Positions 1 to 11,339 of a stretch of DNA of 64,000 bases are shown in pieces. The translations under genes were made by a program, and so were the position numbers. Each line of letters starts with the position of its first letter. The first letter of the stretch is position 1. Source of the stretch: Mugil cephalus (Eukaryota > Chordata > Actinopteri > Mugiliformes > Mugilidae); NCBI RefSeq assembly GCF_022458985.1, contig NC_061781.1:16833001-16897000 (forward strand). The letters are read 5' to 3'. The notes under the pieces were generated by a model. It ran no database searches. It saw only the letters and a list, made by a program, of their open reading frames with translations, and had not been told where the DNA came from.

Positions 1-3000
1 ATGTAATCTGAGTCAGGGTCTCTGAGGTCTCAATGAGTTTGCAGGGTAAGATAGCGGTTCCCCCTTTCACCACTGTTGCGCTTCCACCAATCACCTGGAG
101 GGCTGTAGAGGACAGGATATGTTATTAGGCTTTCACATCACGTCTCACCAGTTTACTGCATGTGGCCGCATTGCTATAAAATTAGTTTGAAGTAGAATGT
201 ACTGTATGAATCAGCAGCTGACGGTATTTAGGTTATTTATTTTACATTCACTCCCACAATGACTTGAGTGTAGCTTTAGTTCAGACAGGCCACAGATTCG
301 ACTAGAGTTTAAAAGTGCTATATTTATATAGCTACTACTCACTAACTACTCACACTAGTGTGACGTTCACAGATGAGTCGGTATTTTGAACTGCTCTTTT
401 AAGTGAACCATGAGTGAGAGCAAGTCGCTCAGATGCAAATTGCCTACACTTTCTTCAACTGTTCGCGTTGTACACTTTGCCTACACACGAATGACTAATG
501 ACATCTCTGAGTTTGAGTTGTCCACAGCACGCTCCATTTACATGAACACAGGAATATATGCACAGCTATTAGCTAAGTAGTGGAGATGAGGAGCGTGAGC
601 GCCAACTGAATTTTCTCCCATGAAAACTGTCCTTCCTGGGTAACGTAAATCGATTTGAAAATTGATTAAAATGTTAATCATTGTTGGCATTAAAAGTTTA
701 TAGATAACAATAGTTAGAGCCCAACAAATAATTACTGTTCAGAAAACAACATTTTCATCAGAATTAATGTTATGTATTTGGACTTTTATAGTGAAATTGC
801 TTCATTCAGTCCTGTTTGTCACACAATAGTTAATGCTAAAAAGAGAAAAATGATGGAAAATGTCTTAATTTTTTTTTTATATAGGATAATTAAAAGGGGT
901 GTTATTGTATCCGCAACTCAAAAAACACAATACTGTAATATAACATTAGGGTTAAATCATTTGACTGTGTCAATGTTACCCAGAATGACATGCTGTTAGC
1001 CAGGAATGACCAAAGTATTTCATTCAAGGCTGTTTGAGGAACATCATTTTTAACAAACATATTACAAAGACACTGACAAGAGTAAAGGATTTGAAAAGGT
1101 GATTTCTTTTTAAAATTCGTTAATCTTTAATTTCATGCAACAATGTAACTTGTGCAATACAGCAATGTAACGGTAAGGAAACAGGTTCAGTGGCATTTCA
1201 TTTCATTTTTTTTTAAATCAAAACACAAAACATCAAAACATATTTTTCAAGAGCAGATTCATTGATAGATTCTGACGTGTCTTCCATTAATTGATTAATC
1301 TGCCTCAGTCTTTCCCTCTGTCTCTTCCTATTAATCCTCCACTGTTCTCTTTTCTTTTTTGCAGCAGAAGGAGTCATCAGATGTACAGGTGTCTTGGGCT
1401 TAGATTTAGATTTATCGTTGTAGTAGCTAGAAACAAAACAAATGGCATATGGTTTGATCAATTACCTCAACACCAATTGCTCCAGAAGAAATGTGCCCTA
1501 GCATAAGCTATCATATTGCTTAACTAACATATCTAAGCCTTTTACAAACAAGTTTAAACATATTTTTTAATCCTTTTTAACTGATCTGCATTATCACTTC
1601 ATTACTAAATCACAATACCTTGCTCACATTTTCTCGAGATACTCAGTCCTAGCTTGTGGGTCAGCATTCTTCCTGGCCCTAAAAAGTCTATGCCTTTTTT
1701 TTTATTAGACAGTGGCATCTGCGAGAACAAAACTGACCCTTAAACATCAAAAGCTATACTCAGTTTTGGGCAATAGCTTCACAGTGTCTATGATAATGTC
1801 CTGTGTTACTCTCATTGAAAAAGATAAAAATAAAAAAAAAAAGCCATAAAAGTTCAAAAATACATAATACTATGTATACTACTATTAATAATAAAAAAAG
1901 AATAACAATACAACATCAAATCAATGTCTAAAAAGCTACAGTCCATCCATATCCAAATATGGTCATATAGCCACTTTATGTGTGATACACAGGAAGGATA
2001 TTTGAGAATGCAAAAATGGGGACCAAAGTATTTCTTGAATAAAAAGGTAAATGAGCTTAATGTTGTTACTATATTTGTAGGTGTCATTACAAACATCAAC
2101 ACAACTATGCCTCAGTGTATCATTAATGCTTTTATTAAGATTTTTGACATTTTTAGCATAATTTTGTACTTCCAGGAAGGACAGTTTTGTACTTTTGAGC
2201 TTAATAGCGCCTTAAATTTTCATCTCTTACAGTAAATACTCATATGAGTAAGTAAAGTGGGCAGAATTGAATAACAAATTGTACTTTTTTAAATTTGTGA
2301 CATGTTTTTAACATTATAAATATGCCTCGGACACCAGAATTGCCATGCTACGTCTTTGACCCATTCATTGACTCGTAGTTTGACTATCAAGAACAAAACA
2401 TAGCTTTGTTTTGTTTTTTTATCATTAGCAACCAGATAAGGAAGGTACTTTAGTATGCCAAGGCCTCAGCTCCCTTAACTCTGTTTAGTTAACAAGGCCA
2501 TATATTTTTATTGTTTATATTGTGCTTGTACCTTGTTCTGTGTTACTCAACATTTATTGCACAAATATAAATGCCTGTGACTGGAATAACGCCTTCTGTC
2601 ATGATTGACTGAATGGGAGTTACACAGGTGGAGTAACACAAAAAAAACTAACAAAAAAAAAAAATTTTTTTTTTTTTTTCTGTTAAAATGTTCTTGTGTG
2701 GAAATATTTACAGGGAAGTTGTTTTGCATGGAAGTTATTTGTAGCCTGCCTAGTTTTGTGGCACAATAAAAGTCAAAATTGTGACGTCAGGGTCAAAGCA
2801 TGGGACTATATGACTATACTATAGTATACTGGTGACTGTTTCTTTGATAAATAAATAAATAAAAGATATGCCCCTGGTTTACTTTAAAATAATAAAATGA
2901 ATAACTGTAACAAAGAGACAGTCTTTTGAACGGGTCTTTAAAAGGAAGGGCTGGAGATACGGCTACCTTCAAAGAGTCAAAAATCCCATCATTAACCCGA

Positions 3001-3276
3001 TGCAACACACTGTGCATTAGTGCACTGACGTTACAACGTGGCTACTTTGTTACTATAAATGATCACAATGGTGTTGAAAATAAATTTAAAACATTGTTCG
3101 CGTTTTTATCTCTACATTCGTCTCTACAATAAATAATCTCTGTTACATCTGACGAAGCAAGAACGATGAAAATTAAGCAGTTTACCTTCGGAGTTTCTTC
3201 TCATCAGTGTAAGTGTCAGCACTAACAGGAGTCTACAGCTCACGGAGAAATGACGGTTCAGGAAAACGTTCTCCAT
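1..3276 (-). CDS. Nectin/PVR-like adhesion protein, 5' exons only (runs off window)
   Basis: Two exons are visible. The leader exon is 3186-3276: it starts MENVFLNRHFS, has a hydrophobic LLLVLTLTL core and ends at GAAG|gtaaac (phase 1). The first Ig exon is 1-102, follows a ctctacag acceptor, and opens with VVKGGTAILPC and the start of strand C (LTQIT) before the window ends. Both match the intact plus-strand gene at 48.06-54.03 kb exon for exon, with the same phase, so this is an opposite-strand paralogue. The intron is about 3.1 kb (the intact gene has 1.77 kb) and carries a separate coding fragment at 1.2-1.7 kb. I chose the start because the same ATG context recurs at 45,978 and 48,058. 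By family, nectin-like proteins are type I membrane proteins in cell-cell adhesion or immune recognition. Whether the gene is complete cannot be seen here. Confidence 0.72.
1213..1678 (-). CDS. Two-exon coding fragment of a basic, Arg/Lys-rich teleost repeat-family protein
   Basis: Exon a (1628-1678) reads ARKNADPQARTEYLEK and exon b (1213-1426) starts YYNDKSKSKPKT. They join in phase (AT|C) across GT-AG sites: donor gtgagc, acceptor tttctag. Exon b continues with SAAKKKREQW, RINRKRQRER and an acidic Ser-rich end, then TAA. The two motifs (ADPxxRxEYL followed by a basic KRxREQWRxxRKRxRER segment) resemble a large, poorly characterised multicopy family of fish proteins that I associate with transposon-related genes; this is from memory. 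No start exon is visible upstream (1.7-3.1 kb is AT-rich non-coding). It sits inside intron 1 of the nectin-like paralogue, on the same strand. It could be a relic, a nested gene or a skipped exon pair. Confidence 0.4.
1700..3180. other. AT-rich intronic sequence, no gene seen
   Basis: Homopolymer runs (A/T tract near 2640-2680) and scattered short open frames without splice or codon-bias support. The stretch 2880-3000 belongs to a block repeated near 45.65 kb. Confidence 0.6.
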
Positions 3277-3625
3277 AATGGACAAAATTGGACAAACTTT
3301 TTTTCTTAAGAAAGAATTCCCTCATGTGCTATTCTCTACTCTCTACACTGTAGACTCACGGCGACTGTGTGTAACTTTTGGACTGTCACCACGCTCACAT
3401 AAAAGGTATGACGTAAAAGGTAGTTTATCTTGTTTCTCCTGTTCTTCTTCTGACCGATAAATTGGTGAACAGATCTACACTTGTGGTATGAGACACACCT
3501 CTTTTTTTTAATAGCATTTTATCACTTCTCATATTTATTATGAATTTTTAATACATTCCATCATGTAAATATGAGCATTAAAGCTCAATAGCTTCCAGGT
3601 CATGTGAGATATTGGCTCAAAATCA
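2870..3625. repeat. Block shared with 45.65-46.19 kb (leader and upstream region of nectin-like genes)
   Basis: Starting near ACTGTAACAAAGAGACAG (about 2900 and 45,675), sequence running through the minus-strand nectin leader exon and its 5' flank is present at both sites in the same orientation, with small indels. The left copy has about 55 bp near 2985-3050 that is lacking on the right, and more 3' sequence. The conserved part upstream of the ATG (about 3290-3420 and 46,030-46,140) is a candidate promoter, but I see no certain TATA box. Confidence 0.6.
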
Positions 3626-5690
3626 ATTCAATTCAATTCAATTCAATTTTATTTATATAGCGCCAATAACAATACAAATTGTCTCAAGAGGCTTCACAAA
3701 AACCAGCCTGCAACCTCCAGAGCAAGTCTGAGGGCGACAGTGGCAAGGAAAAACTCCCTTCTAACAGGAAGAAACCTTGAGCAGAACCCAGCTCATATGG
3801 AGGTACCCATCTGCCGAAGGCCAGCCAGGTAGAAACAGAGAAGATAGGAGAGTGAGACACAGTGGTTAGTAATAAAAAATAAATTTTAAGAGGTAGAAAA
3901 TAAAATGATAAGATATTAGAGCACAGGAGCCAGAGAAGAAAGAGGAGAGGACATGTCCTCAGTGCATCGTCCCCCTGCAGCCTAGGCCTATAGCAGCATA
4001 ACTAAGGGATGGTTAAGTCCAGCCCTAACTATAAGCTTTGTCAAAAAGGAAAGTCTTAAGCCTGACCTTAAACGTAGAGACTGTGTCTGCCTCCCGAACC
4101 CAAACTGGGAGCTGGTTCCACAGGTGAGGAGCCTGATAGCTGAAGGCTCTTCCTCCCATTCTACTTTTAGAAACTCTAGGAACAACAAGTAGACCTGAAC
4201 TTAGAGATCATAGTGATCTGTTGGGACAGTATGGTACTATGAGGTCTTTCAAATATGATGGAGCTAGGCCTTTCAGGGCCTTGTATGTAAGGAGGAGGAT
4301 TTTAAATTCAATTCTAGATTTTAAAGGGAGCCAATGAAGAGAAGCTAATACTGGAGTAATATGATCTTTCTTGCTAATTCCTGTCAGTGCTCTTGCTGCA
4401 GCGTTTTGAATCAAGTGGAGGCTTTTTCAAGAGCTACTTGGACAGCCAGACAGTTACGAGTTACAATAATCCAGCCTGGAAGACACAATTGCATGAACTA
4501 GTTTTTCCGCATCACTCTGAGAAGGGATGTTCCTAATTTTGATGATATTACGAAGGTGAAAGAAAGCACTCCTGGTCACCTGCTTTATCTGAGAATTAAA
4601 GGACATATCCTGGTCAAATATAACACCAAGGTTCTTCACAGTAGTACTGGAGGCCAAGGTAATACCATCCAACAAAACCAGGTGATTAGATAATGAATCT
4701 CTGACATGTTCAGAGACAAATACAATGACTTCTGTTTTGTCTGAGTTTAAAAGTAGAAAATTACAGGTCATCCAAGCCTTTATGTCTTTAAGGCAGTTTA
4801 ACCAGCTGATTAGTGTCATCTGGTTTCATGGATAAATATAGCTGGGTATCATCTGCGTAGCAATGGAAGTTTATGCCGTGCTTTCTAATAATATTGCCTA
4901 AAGGAAGCATGTATAACGTGAATAATATTGGTCCTAGCACAGAACCCTGAGGAACTCCATAGCTTACTTTGGTATATATAGAAGAATTGTTGTTTACATG
5001 GACAAACTGGAATCTGTCTGACAGATATGATTCAAACCAGTCTAGTACAGTTCCTGTAATCTTGATCACGCTTTCAAGTCTCTGTAGTAGAATACTGCGA
5101 TCAATAGTGTCAAATGCAGCACTAAGATCTAGCAGGACAAGTATAAAGACAAGTCCATCATCTGAAGCCGTGAGGAGATCTTTGGTAACTTTAACCAGAG
5201 ACGTTTCTGTACTATGATGAGCTCTAAAACCTGACTGAAACTCTTCAAACAAACCATTCCTGTTTAAATGATCAATCAACTGATTGACAACAACTCTTTC
5301 TAAAATTTTAGTTGGCTAAAACATCTGGGTCAAGAGTGGGTTTTTTAAGTAATGGTTTAATTACAGCAGTTTTAAAAGACTGGGGCACATATCCTGTTAA
5401 TAAAGATAAGTTTATCTGATTTAATATGGACGTATTAATTAATGGAAAACCCCCTTGAGCAACTTAGTCGGGATGGGGTCTAGAAGACAAGTTGATAGTT
5501 TAGATGCTGTAATAACTGAAGTGAGCTCAGGAAGATCAATTAGAGAGAAAGAATCCAAATCAATGTAGAACAGTAGATCTACACTTGGTGTATGATACAT
5601 ACCTCTTCCTTTATAGCATTTTAATACATTTCATCATGTAAATATGAGCATTACTTCCAGGTGATGTGAACTATTGTCTCAAAATCACTG
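3467..5690. repeat. About 150-bp direct repeat either side of the L2 insertion
   Basis: The stretch 3467-3625 (AGATCTACACTT, a tract around ATCATGTAAATATGAGCATT, CTTCCAGGT, ending CTCAAAATCA) recurs at about 5570-5690 with internal deletions. The sequence joining them without the LINE would be CAAAATCA followed by ATGTAGAACAG. The same junction exists uninterrupted near 46,160 (CAAAATCAGTGTAGAACAG), so the tandem pair pre-dates the LINE. Confidence 0.6.
3625..5556 (-). mobile_element. 5'-truncated L2-clade LINE with degenerate reverse transcriptase
   Basis: The minus strand carries non-LTR reverse transcriptase motifs in order: [48 protein letters not shown], a thumb region (NLGVIFDQDMSF) and the C-terminal AAARALTG and LHWLPLKSRIEFKI segments. 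These are typical of fish L2 (Maui-type) elements. Frameshifts separate the frames at about 4800 and 4430, so it is dead. The 3' end at 3625-3665 has the diagnostic short repeat tail (ATTCA units, then TTTTATTTATATAGCGCC). A likely target duplication AAATCA flanks both sides (3620-3625 and 5557-5562). No endonuclease domain is present; the copy is truncated upstream of the palm domain. It landed in the 5' region of the left nectin-like paralogue. Confidence 0.9.
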
Positions 5691-6040
5691 CAGGATCACA
5701 CTTTTTCATCATAATCATTTGTCCTTTTTTCACACTGTTTTATGAGACATAAGTCTTACTTTCTTTTTTCTTTTTTTTTTTTTAATCAGATCTTAACATT
5801 TTTCATATTTTTTAAACGTTTAATACATTTAATCCACACGTTTTATTTTGAAAACCGAAAGTTTTAACACGTTTGGAGCGGCTGACTTGACCACGTGAAA
5901 ACGAGAGGCAGCTGGTGACCGATACTGGGTTGGTCCGGAAACAATCTTTTGGGGTAAAGCCGTTTGTAAAGCTGCGCGTGTTAACCCCTTCAGACCCTGT
6001 GTCCATTACAATGGACATGACATATTTGTGCGTCTAAACC

Positions 6041-6330
6041 AGGGCTGGGCAAATAATTTCTACAGGGGGCCACATGAAAAATCTGAACTGTGTTGGAGGG
6101 CCAAACCAAATGATAACTTGAACGTAATTCTGCTCAATATTAATTTTCTCCCATTGTAAAAAGCAGTAAATTATATATGTTGCTAAGCTGCTACTGGTAA
6201 TCAGAAACATGAGAATATTCTGTAAATATTTATTTAAATTTATGAGTTTTGCTGTAGGTTGAAGAGGAAACTGAAACACAATCGATACATGAATAATTTT
6301 CTGTATCTCAATAAAGCTCAATAAATGTTT
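6041..6330. mobile_element. Possible hAT-type terminus/MITE fragment
   Basis: CAGGGCTGGGCAAATAATTT followed by GGGGGCCACATGAAAAA resembles the terminal sequence of hAT-type elements (CAGGGGTGGGCAA plus GGGCCACA). The opposite terminus was not found, so this is probably a fragment. Confidence 0.35.
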
Positions 6331-6719
6331 AACCCTTTAAGACCTGAATGTTCGTCTGCCCACAAAGAGAAGCTTGCTGTATTTGAATTACCGTAACTCC
6401 CCGATGGACACTATTCAAGAAAAAACGCTGCCATTACGGTAATGATGACGCACCGCTGCTGTCGGCTGCAGGTTGAAGAGCAACGATCACGGAGCCCCAG
6501 CAAGAGAGAGTTGTTTGGAGGACTTTGTTGGTAAAAACAAAGTTAGTTAAACCCTTGAGATGTCACAAAGGTCTTCAAGGCAAAAGCACAACTAACCAGT
6601 GTTCAGTCACAATTCAAGATTCAGCTGGACATTTTTTTTTTTTGCCTAGCAGGAAGAAAGCAGGTCTGAACTCGCAATTTTCCCACATTTCGCTCCAAAA
6701 CACTTTTTTTAATGACATT

Positions 6720-6850
6720 TAATAAATGTTAAATCTAAATCTAAAAAACTAAATGTAAATGTTAAAGGTTAAATCTAAATCTAAAAGTTAAATATAAATA
6801 TAAATGTTAAATATAAATGTGAAATGTTAAATATAAATGTTAAATATAGC
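6720..6850. repeat. TTAAATATAAATG minisatellite
   Basis: Degenerate tandem units of TTAAATCTAAATC or TTAAATATAAATG, about 12-13 bp each, repeated roughly ten times just before the left edge of the receptor array. Confidence 0.7.
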
Positions 6851-7295
6851 GCTTGGAGAAACTAAACATTTAGCAAAGAGTGGAAAAACGAAACGAAATG
6901 ACACAAAATAAAAAAAACACACAAGAAGGACGGGAAAAACAAAGAAAATCAAACAGGGTCACAGGAAATACTCAAAAACAGAACAGTGACACATTTGAGT
7001 CTTTAGCGACATCTACTGGACAATGAAATAAACAAAACATGAAGAGCATAAAATTCAAAGAAAGATGATCTGCATGCAAGAAAAAATAGATAAAATATTT
7101 AAAAATATAAGCTACACTTTGGTACTTTTCCTTATTACAAGAACAATACACAGATGCATAATTTTCACATGTAATGAAATACTTTCTTTCTCTTGTACTT
7201 TGTGCTTGTCAGCTCAGTGGACTCGACAGGTTTACAGGAGTCTCTCAGAGTTCATGATTGTTCTATATACTGCACGCCTGTAGGGTTGGGGTCAC

Positions 7296-7620
7296 CTATG
7301 TGAATGAAAGTAAATGGGTAACAAATAGGTGATATTGACTAAAAAATACATTGTGACACTTTAATTTGTGTATTATTAAAGTTCCTCTAACCTCTCCTCC
7401 CAATATAACTTGATACTGAGCCTGGCTCAGGATCCTGCTCTCATACAGGGTGGAGTTTGGGGTCCTGGCCCGACGTCTTCTGCAAATACAAAAGTAAAAC
7501 TGAATAAATATCATCAGTTAAATGTTAAAAGTCAGACAGAGAAGGAGGGAGTGGAACATTACCACGTGTTTTTAAATGCAGTGTGTATGTAGGTGCAACA
7601 GAAAGGAAGTGGTTAGTTGC
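7296..7620 (-). pseudogene. Fused receptor remnant: tail exon joined to the 5' end of a leader A exon
   Basis: On the minus strand the type I cytoplasmic exon (acceptor tttgcag, RRRARTPNSTLYESR, SQAQYQ) ends upstream at about 7490. Its intron is cut after about 40 bp and joined at 7530 to the 5' part of a leader A exon (the AGACAGAGAAGGAGGGA complement, 7535-7570) and its flank. TM, Ig and leader B exons are missing, so it cannot encode a receptor. It marks the left end of the array and shows a deletion between two repeat units. Confidence 0.7.
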
Positions 7621-7672
7621 ACTTGAACAACAAAACAACAACAGCAACAAAAATACTAATGAGGAGTCACAC

Positions 7673-8034
7673 TGTTACAGCCTGGCTCAGGGTGGTAACA
7701 AACAGGGAGATCACGCACAGTGATGAAGTCAACCAAATGTGATTTATTTAAATTAACCACAGAATAAACTAAAAAGATGAAGTGTGTATATATGTGTAGT
7801 AGTGTAAAGTGTGGGTGCAGGAGAGTGTGTGGATAAGTGTGGAGACAAATGTAGAAACAAACCAAACCTAAACCAATATAGAAGCCATCATGGCGGCTGC
7901 CCGGAGAGAGAGAGAGAGAGAGAGGAGGCCGTCAATTTATGCCTTTTGGCTCCTCCCATCTCTCAGGTGAAATCAGTTCCCCACCCAGGCTCCTTCAATG
8001 GTAACAATAGGAAGTGTCTTGGTGGGCCGTCACA
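7673..8034. mobile_element. Candidate solo LTR (about 362 bp)
   Basis: An interruption of the otherwise conserved leader A flank. It begins TGTTACAGCC and ends GGCCGTCACA (TG...CA with imperfect inverted ends). It is flanked by CACAC on the left and CTCAC on the right, where other array copies read CACAC once. It includes a (GA)n run at 7904-7924. No internal retroviral genes are present, so if this reading is right it is a recombined solo LTR. An alternative is a short non-autonomous DNA element. Confidence 0.42.
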
Positions 8035-8389
8035 CTCACATTCATGTAAAATCTAATGTGAATTATTCACTTAATGTTTCAACTTGACTGAAAATAAACC
8101 GTGAGATATAATTCTCGTCACTATAATCACATGATGAGCTTAAATATAAAATGCAGGAAAACCTCCTCTCACGCTGAGGACACATTGGCCTCACGCTGTG
8201 AACACTGAGCATCCTTTACTTGAATGCATGTATCGTGTATGTGCAATAATTACATCTTGTTGGTTGGAGAGTTTAAAACACTTTGATGAGGCCTGAGTCT
8301 GCTGACTTGAAGCATTTCTAACCATCTAATATTATATAGTTTTGTGTGACTACCTTGAAATATGAGAGACCCATAAGTTAGCTTTGAGT

Positions 8390-8890
8390 TAACTTTATTT
8401 ACATTATAACAACATTACAACTGTAACCCTTAACATGAAGACTGTAGTTTGTGGTTTCTTAATGTGTTCTTGTCTCTTCTGCCTCTCAGTCTGCTCTCCT
8501 CTCTTCTGATTTTCTTTGAAGAAACACTTTTATATCATCAGAATCCAGGTGCATGTCACAACTTGCTGAGGTTTTGTCTTGTCCCCATTCTTGTCTCATG
8601 ACTTCCTGTTTTATTTTGAAATATGACTCTCCTCTCATTTCAGGTCACTTCCTCTTCCCTTGTGTGCAACTGCTCTGTCTTCTCTGATTTCAGATCGTAT
8701 CCACCTCTTCCCCATTACCCGTATGTGTGTATATGTGAACACTGTGTATGAAGCTCAGGTCCAAGAGCAGAAGTATGAAAAAGTTATCAGAGAAGAATAT
8801 GGTGGAGGTCCAGAAAAAACAAAAAACAAGTTGGACCCAAACGCAGAACACAGGAAGGAGACAGGAGTAGGAAACAAACTATATGAATGA
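8390..8890 (+). other. Plus-strand relic in the spacer (signal-like frame and a Tyr-rich tail-like frame)
   Basis: At about 8437 a plus-strand frame begins MKTVVCGF, followed by a Cys/Leu-rich hydrophobic stretch and a stop. About 200 bp on, after a tctgatttcag acceptor, an open frame (8692-8890) contains YVNTVYEAQVQEQKYEKVI. The second frame recurs at about 57,735-57,910 and 62,270-62,405 without frameshift; the first recurs in most spacers. It may be the relic of a divergent gene whose tail carried tyrosine motifs, duplicated along with the array. I do not recognise it. The 3' part (from about 8815, AAGTTGGACCCAAACGCAG) belongs to the dispersed repeat described at 57.8 kb. Confidence 0.3.
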
Positions 8891-9379
8891 AAACTCAAGG
8901 TACTGCAGGGTAATCCTAACACACAAATCTAAAAGACACCAGGAAAGGCCAAAAAACACAAGGAGAGAACATAGGAACACAGTGGTGACGATCTGCATGC
9001 AAGAAAAAATAGATTAAACATATAAAAACATAAGATAAACTTTGTAATTTTCCTCATTACAAGAACTATACACAGACCCATCATTTTCACATGTAATGAA
9101 ATACTTTCTTTGTCTTGTACTTTGTGCTTGTCAGCTCAGTGGATTCGACAGGTTTACAGGAGTCACTCAGAGCTCATGATTGGTCTATACACTGCACGCC
9201 TGTAGGGTTGAGGAGGGGCCACCTATGTGAATGAAAGTAAATGGATAAGAAATAGGTGATATTGACCAAAAAATACATTGTGACACTTTAATTTGTGTAT
9301 TATTAAAGTTCCTCTAACCTCTCCTCCCAATAGAACTTGATACTGAGCCTGGCTCAGGATCCTGCTCTCATACGGAGTT

Positions 9380-11323
9380 TCAGGTCCTGGCCCGACGTCT
9401 TCTGCAAATACAAAAGTAAAACTGAATAAATATCATCAGTTAAATGTTAAAAGTAAAAATTCTGCTGCACACGATCTCAGATTTTTACAATACTGGCTGT
9501 AAAACATATTTTATCTTAAAAAACACTAGATTACACAGACAAAACTGACAAACTCTTCCTCGGCGTCGATGCTCTCGTCTACTTCTTCAAACTGGGGATT
9601 CTCACGCTACCAGCTTCACTAAATAAGCAGCTCACTCAACCGGACTTAGAAAGAGTTTAACCGAACCTTTAAGTCCCTGACGGAGCTACTAAAATCCATC
9701 AAGCTCAACATATTAAAATGTTTCTTTTTCTTTTTCAACACCACAGTTTATCATCAATATTCAATTAAAGTGTCATATTCCAACTTATCATGTTATAAGT
9801 GGGCAACAAATGAATAATAATGAGAGAATAATATGATTCTTCTCCACATCAGAATAACATGTAATAACATCTAGAACTGGTAAAGTTTCTATGTTGATCA
9901 AGAAACTTCTCAAAACTACCACTTTTATTTCGTCACCTTAGCAACAATGGACCCATTTCACCACTGATACAGTATAATTGATGTTAATGATTAAACCTAC
10001 ATTTTGTTTATTAGTGAGACAGTTTTAGTTTTGCGTGTGAGTCCTCACTAATGTCGTTCACTGAGGCCGTTGTTACCAACAAGTCAAAATGTCTGCTGTA
10101 ATACAGAGACATGACTTAACATTCCTACAATGCACTGAAAATGTTGTTTATGACTAAAAATTAGAACAATGTGAAAAGTCTATTTCAAATTAGAACAAAT
10201 AAAAACAGAAATGAAATACAACTCTCTCAGTCCAGTTGTCATATATGAAGTCAGTATCAGCAAAGATTGATAAAAAAAACAAACAAAAAAAAACTTGTGA
10301 ATTTGTTTGAACCTGCTTCCAAATAAAATATATAAGGATATCATTTTTGTTATAACAGTAGATAGAAAGTAAAAATTCTCACTCACCTCCAGAGGCAGAC
10401 GGCTGATCTGATGCCACATAGAAGCAATAAAGTTCCAGATGTGAGTATGTATAGTAAATACCACGATGAACTGGTTTCTGATAAAATAAAATCAGAATTA
10501 TATTCAAGTAGTTCTAAGTTTGAACTGTGTGATGCATGTTGCAGAAATGATGAGCCATGTTTTTTACTCTACCTACCTTCAATGCCCTCAGACACAGTTA
10601 AAGTCCAGGAAACACTGTTTAAGCCTCGTCTGGAAGTTACACTACATGAATAAAGTCCTGCATCTTCAAGTTGAGCATTTAAAATATTTAACTTGAAAAG
10701 ATCTATTTTCAGTCTGTCAGAGGATACATTTGAAAAAGTCTGATTTATCAGGATAGAATGTTTATGAATGAATCTTTTAAAGTTCCAGGTAATTTCCGAA
10801 GCATTTCCTCTGGATACGTTGCAGTGGAACGTGACTGAGTCTCCTCTGGATACCAGCATATTCCTGTGGTCATCAGTTTCAAACCCTAAAGTTGAAAGGA
10901 AACAATCCATCATGATGAAATAAAACGTGCACTTAAATCCATATGAAAGCATCACAAACACAAACCTCCTCTTTACCTGTAAAGACACGGCGCGCTAGCA
11001 GCACAGTGAGGAGCAGAGCTGCTTGGTTTTGGCTGAACATCATGACCATCAGACAGAGAATGACACTCTGGAACTGTCGGCTCTAAACGTAAATGTGGAG
11101 GCGGTGAGAAAAGGAAGTGGTTAGTTGCTAACATTGCTAATATTGAAGAAAGCAATACAAATAATCAGCATAAGATTTAATGATCAAATAAACCCAGAGA
11201 AAACAACATCATTACTGTACCTGTAAGGACACGACACAAAACCAGTAGCAGAGTGAAGAGCACAGCGGCTTGGTTTACATGAGACGTGGTGACCATCAAA
11301 CAGAGAAGGAGGGACTGGAACAT
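9380..11323 (-). CDS. Type I IgSF receptor, single Ig domain (gene 1)
   Basis: Exons in transcription order: leader A 11,221-11,323 (MFQSLLLCLMVTTS..., hydrophobic core, phase 1); alternative leader B 10,977-11,049 (MVMMFSQNQAALLL...); Ig 10,577-10,886; TM 10,387-10,477; tail 9,380-9,401. The Ig domain shows GDSVTFHCNVS (strand B Cys), ITWNF (strand C Trp) and EDAGLYSC (strand F), with several N-glycosylation sequons and no J-like G strand. The TM exon enters in phase 1 and reads WYLLYILTSGTLLLLCGI, followed by RSAVCLW. The Arg replaces a Val found in most other copies. In the directly spliced frame the tail is only RRRRART then TGA. An alternative terminal exon at 10,011-10,095 (SRHFDLL..., stop TAA) is in frame from the TM exon. 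Likely a cell-surface recognition receptor; no ligand can be inferred. Confidence 0.75.
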
Positions 11324-11339
11324 TACCACATGTTTTTAA

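Larger units (their letters stand above)
5690..6875. other. Transposon-derived spacer without genes
   Basis: Contains candidate transposon ends (TTAACCCCTTCAGACC at 5981 and TTTAACCCTTTAAGACC near 6330, both resembling piggyBac-type termini), a hAT-like terminus and a minisatellite listed separately. No splice-supported coding frame was found. Confidence 0.4.

Noticed and set aside
7676..7700. Similarity of CAGCCTGGCTCAGG in the putative LTR to the receptor tail exon (GAGCCTGGCTCAGG)
   Set aside because: Only about 13 bp match with unrelated surroundings; chance is likely.
10411..10653. Plus-strand frames over the TM and Ig exons (several copies)
   Set aside because: Antisense shadows of the minus-strand exons, which have correct splice sites and IgSF residues.
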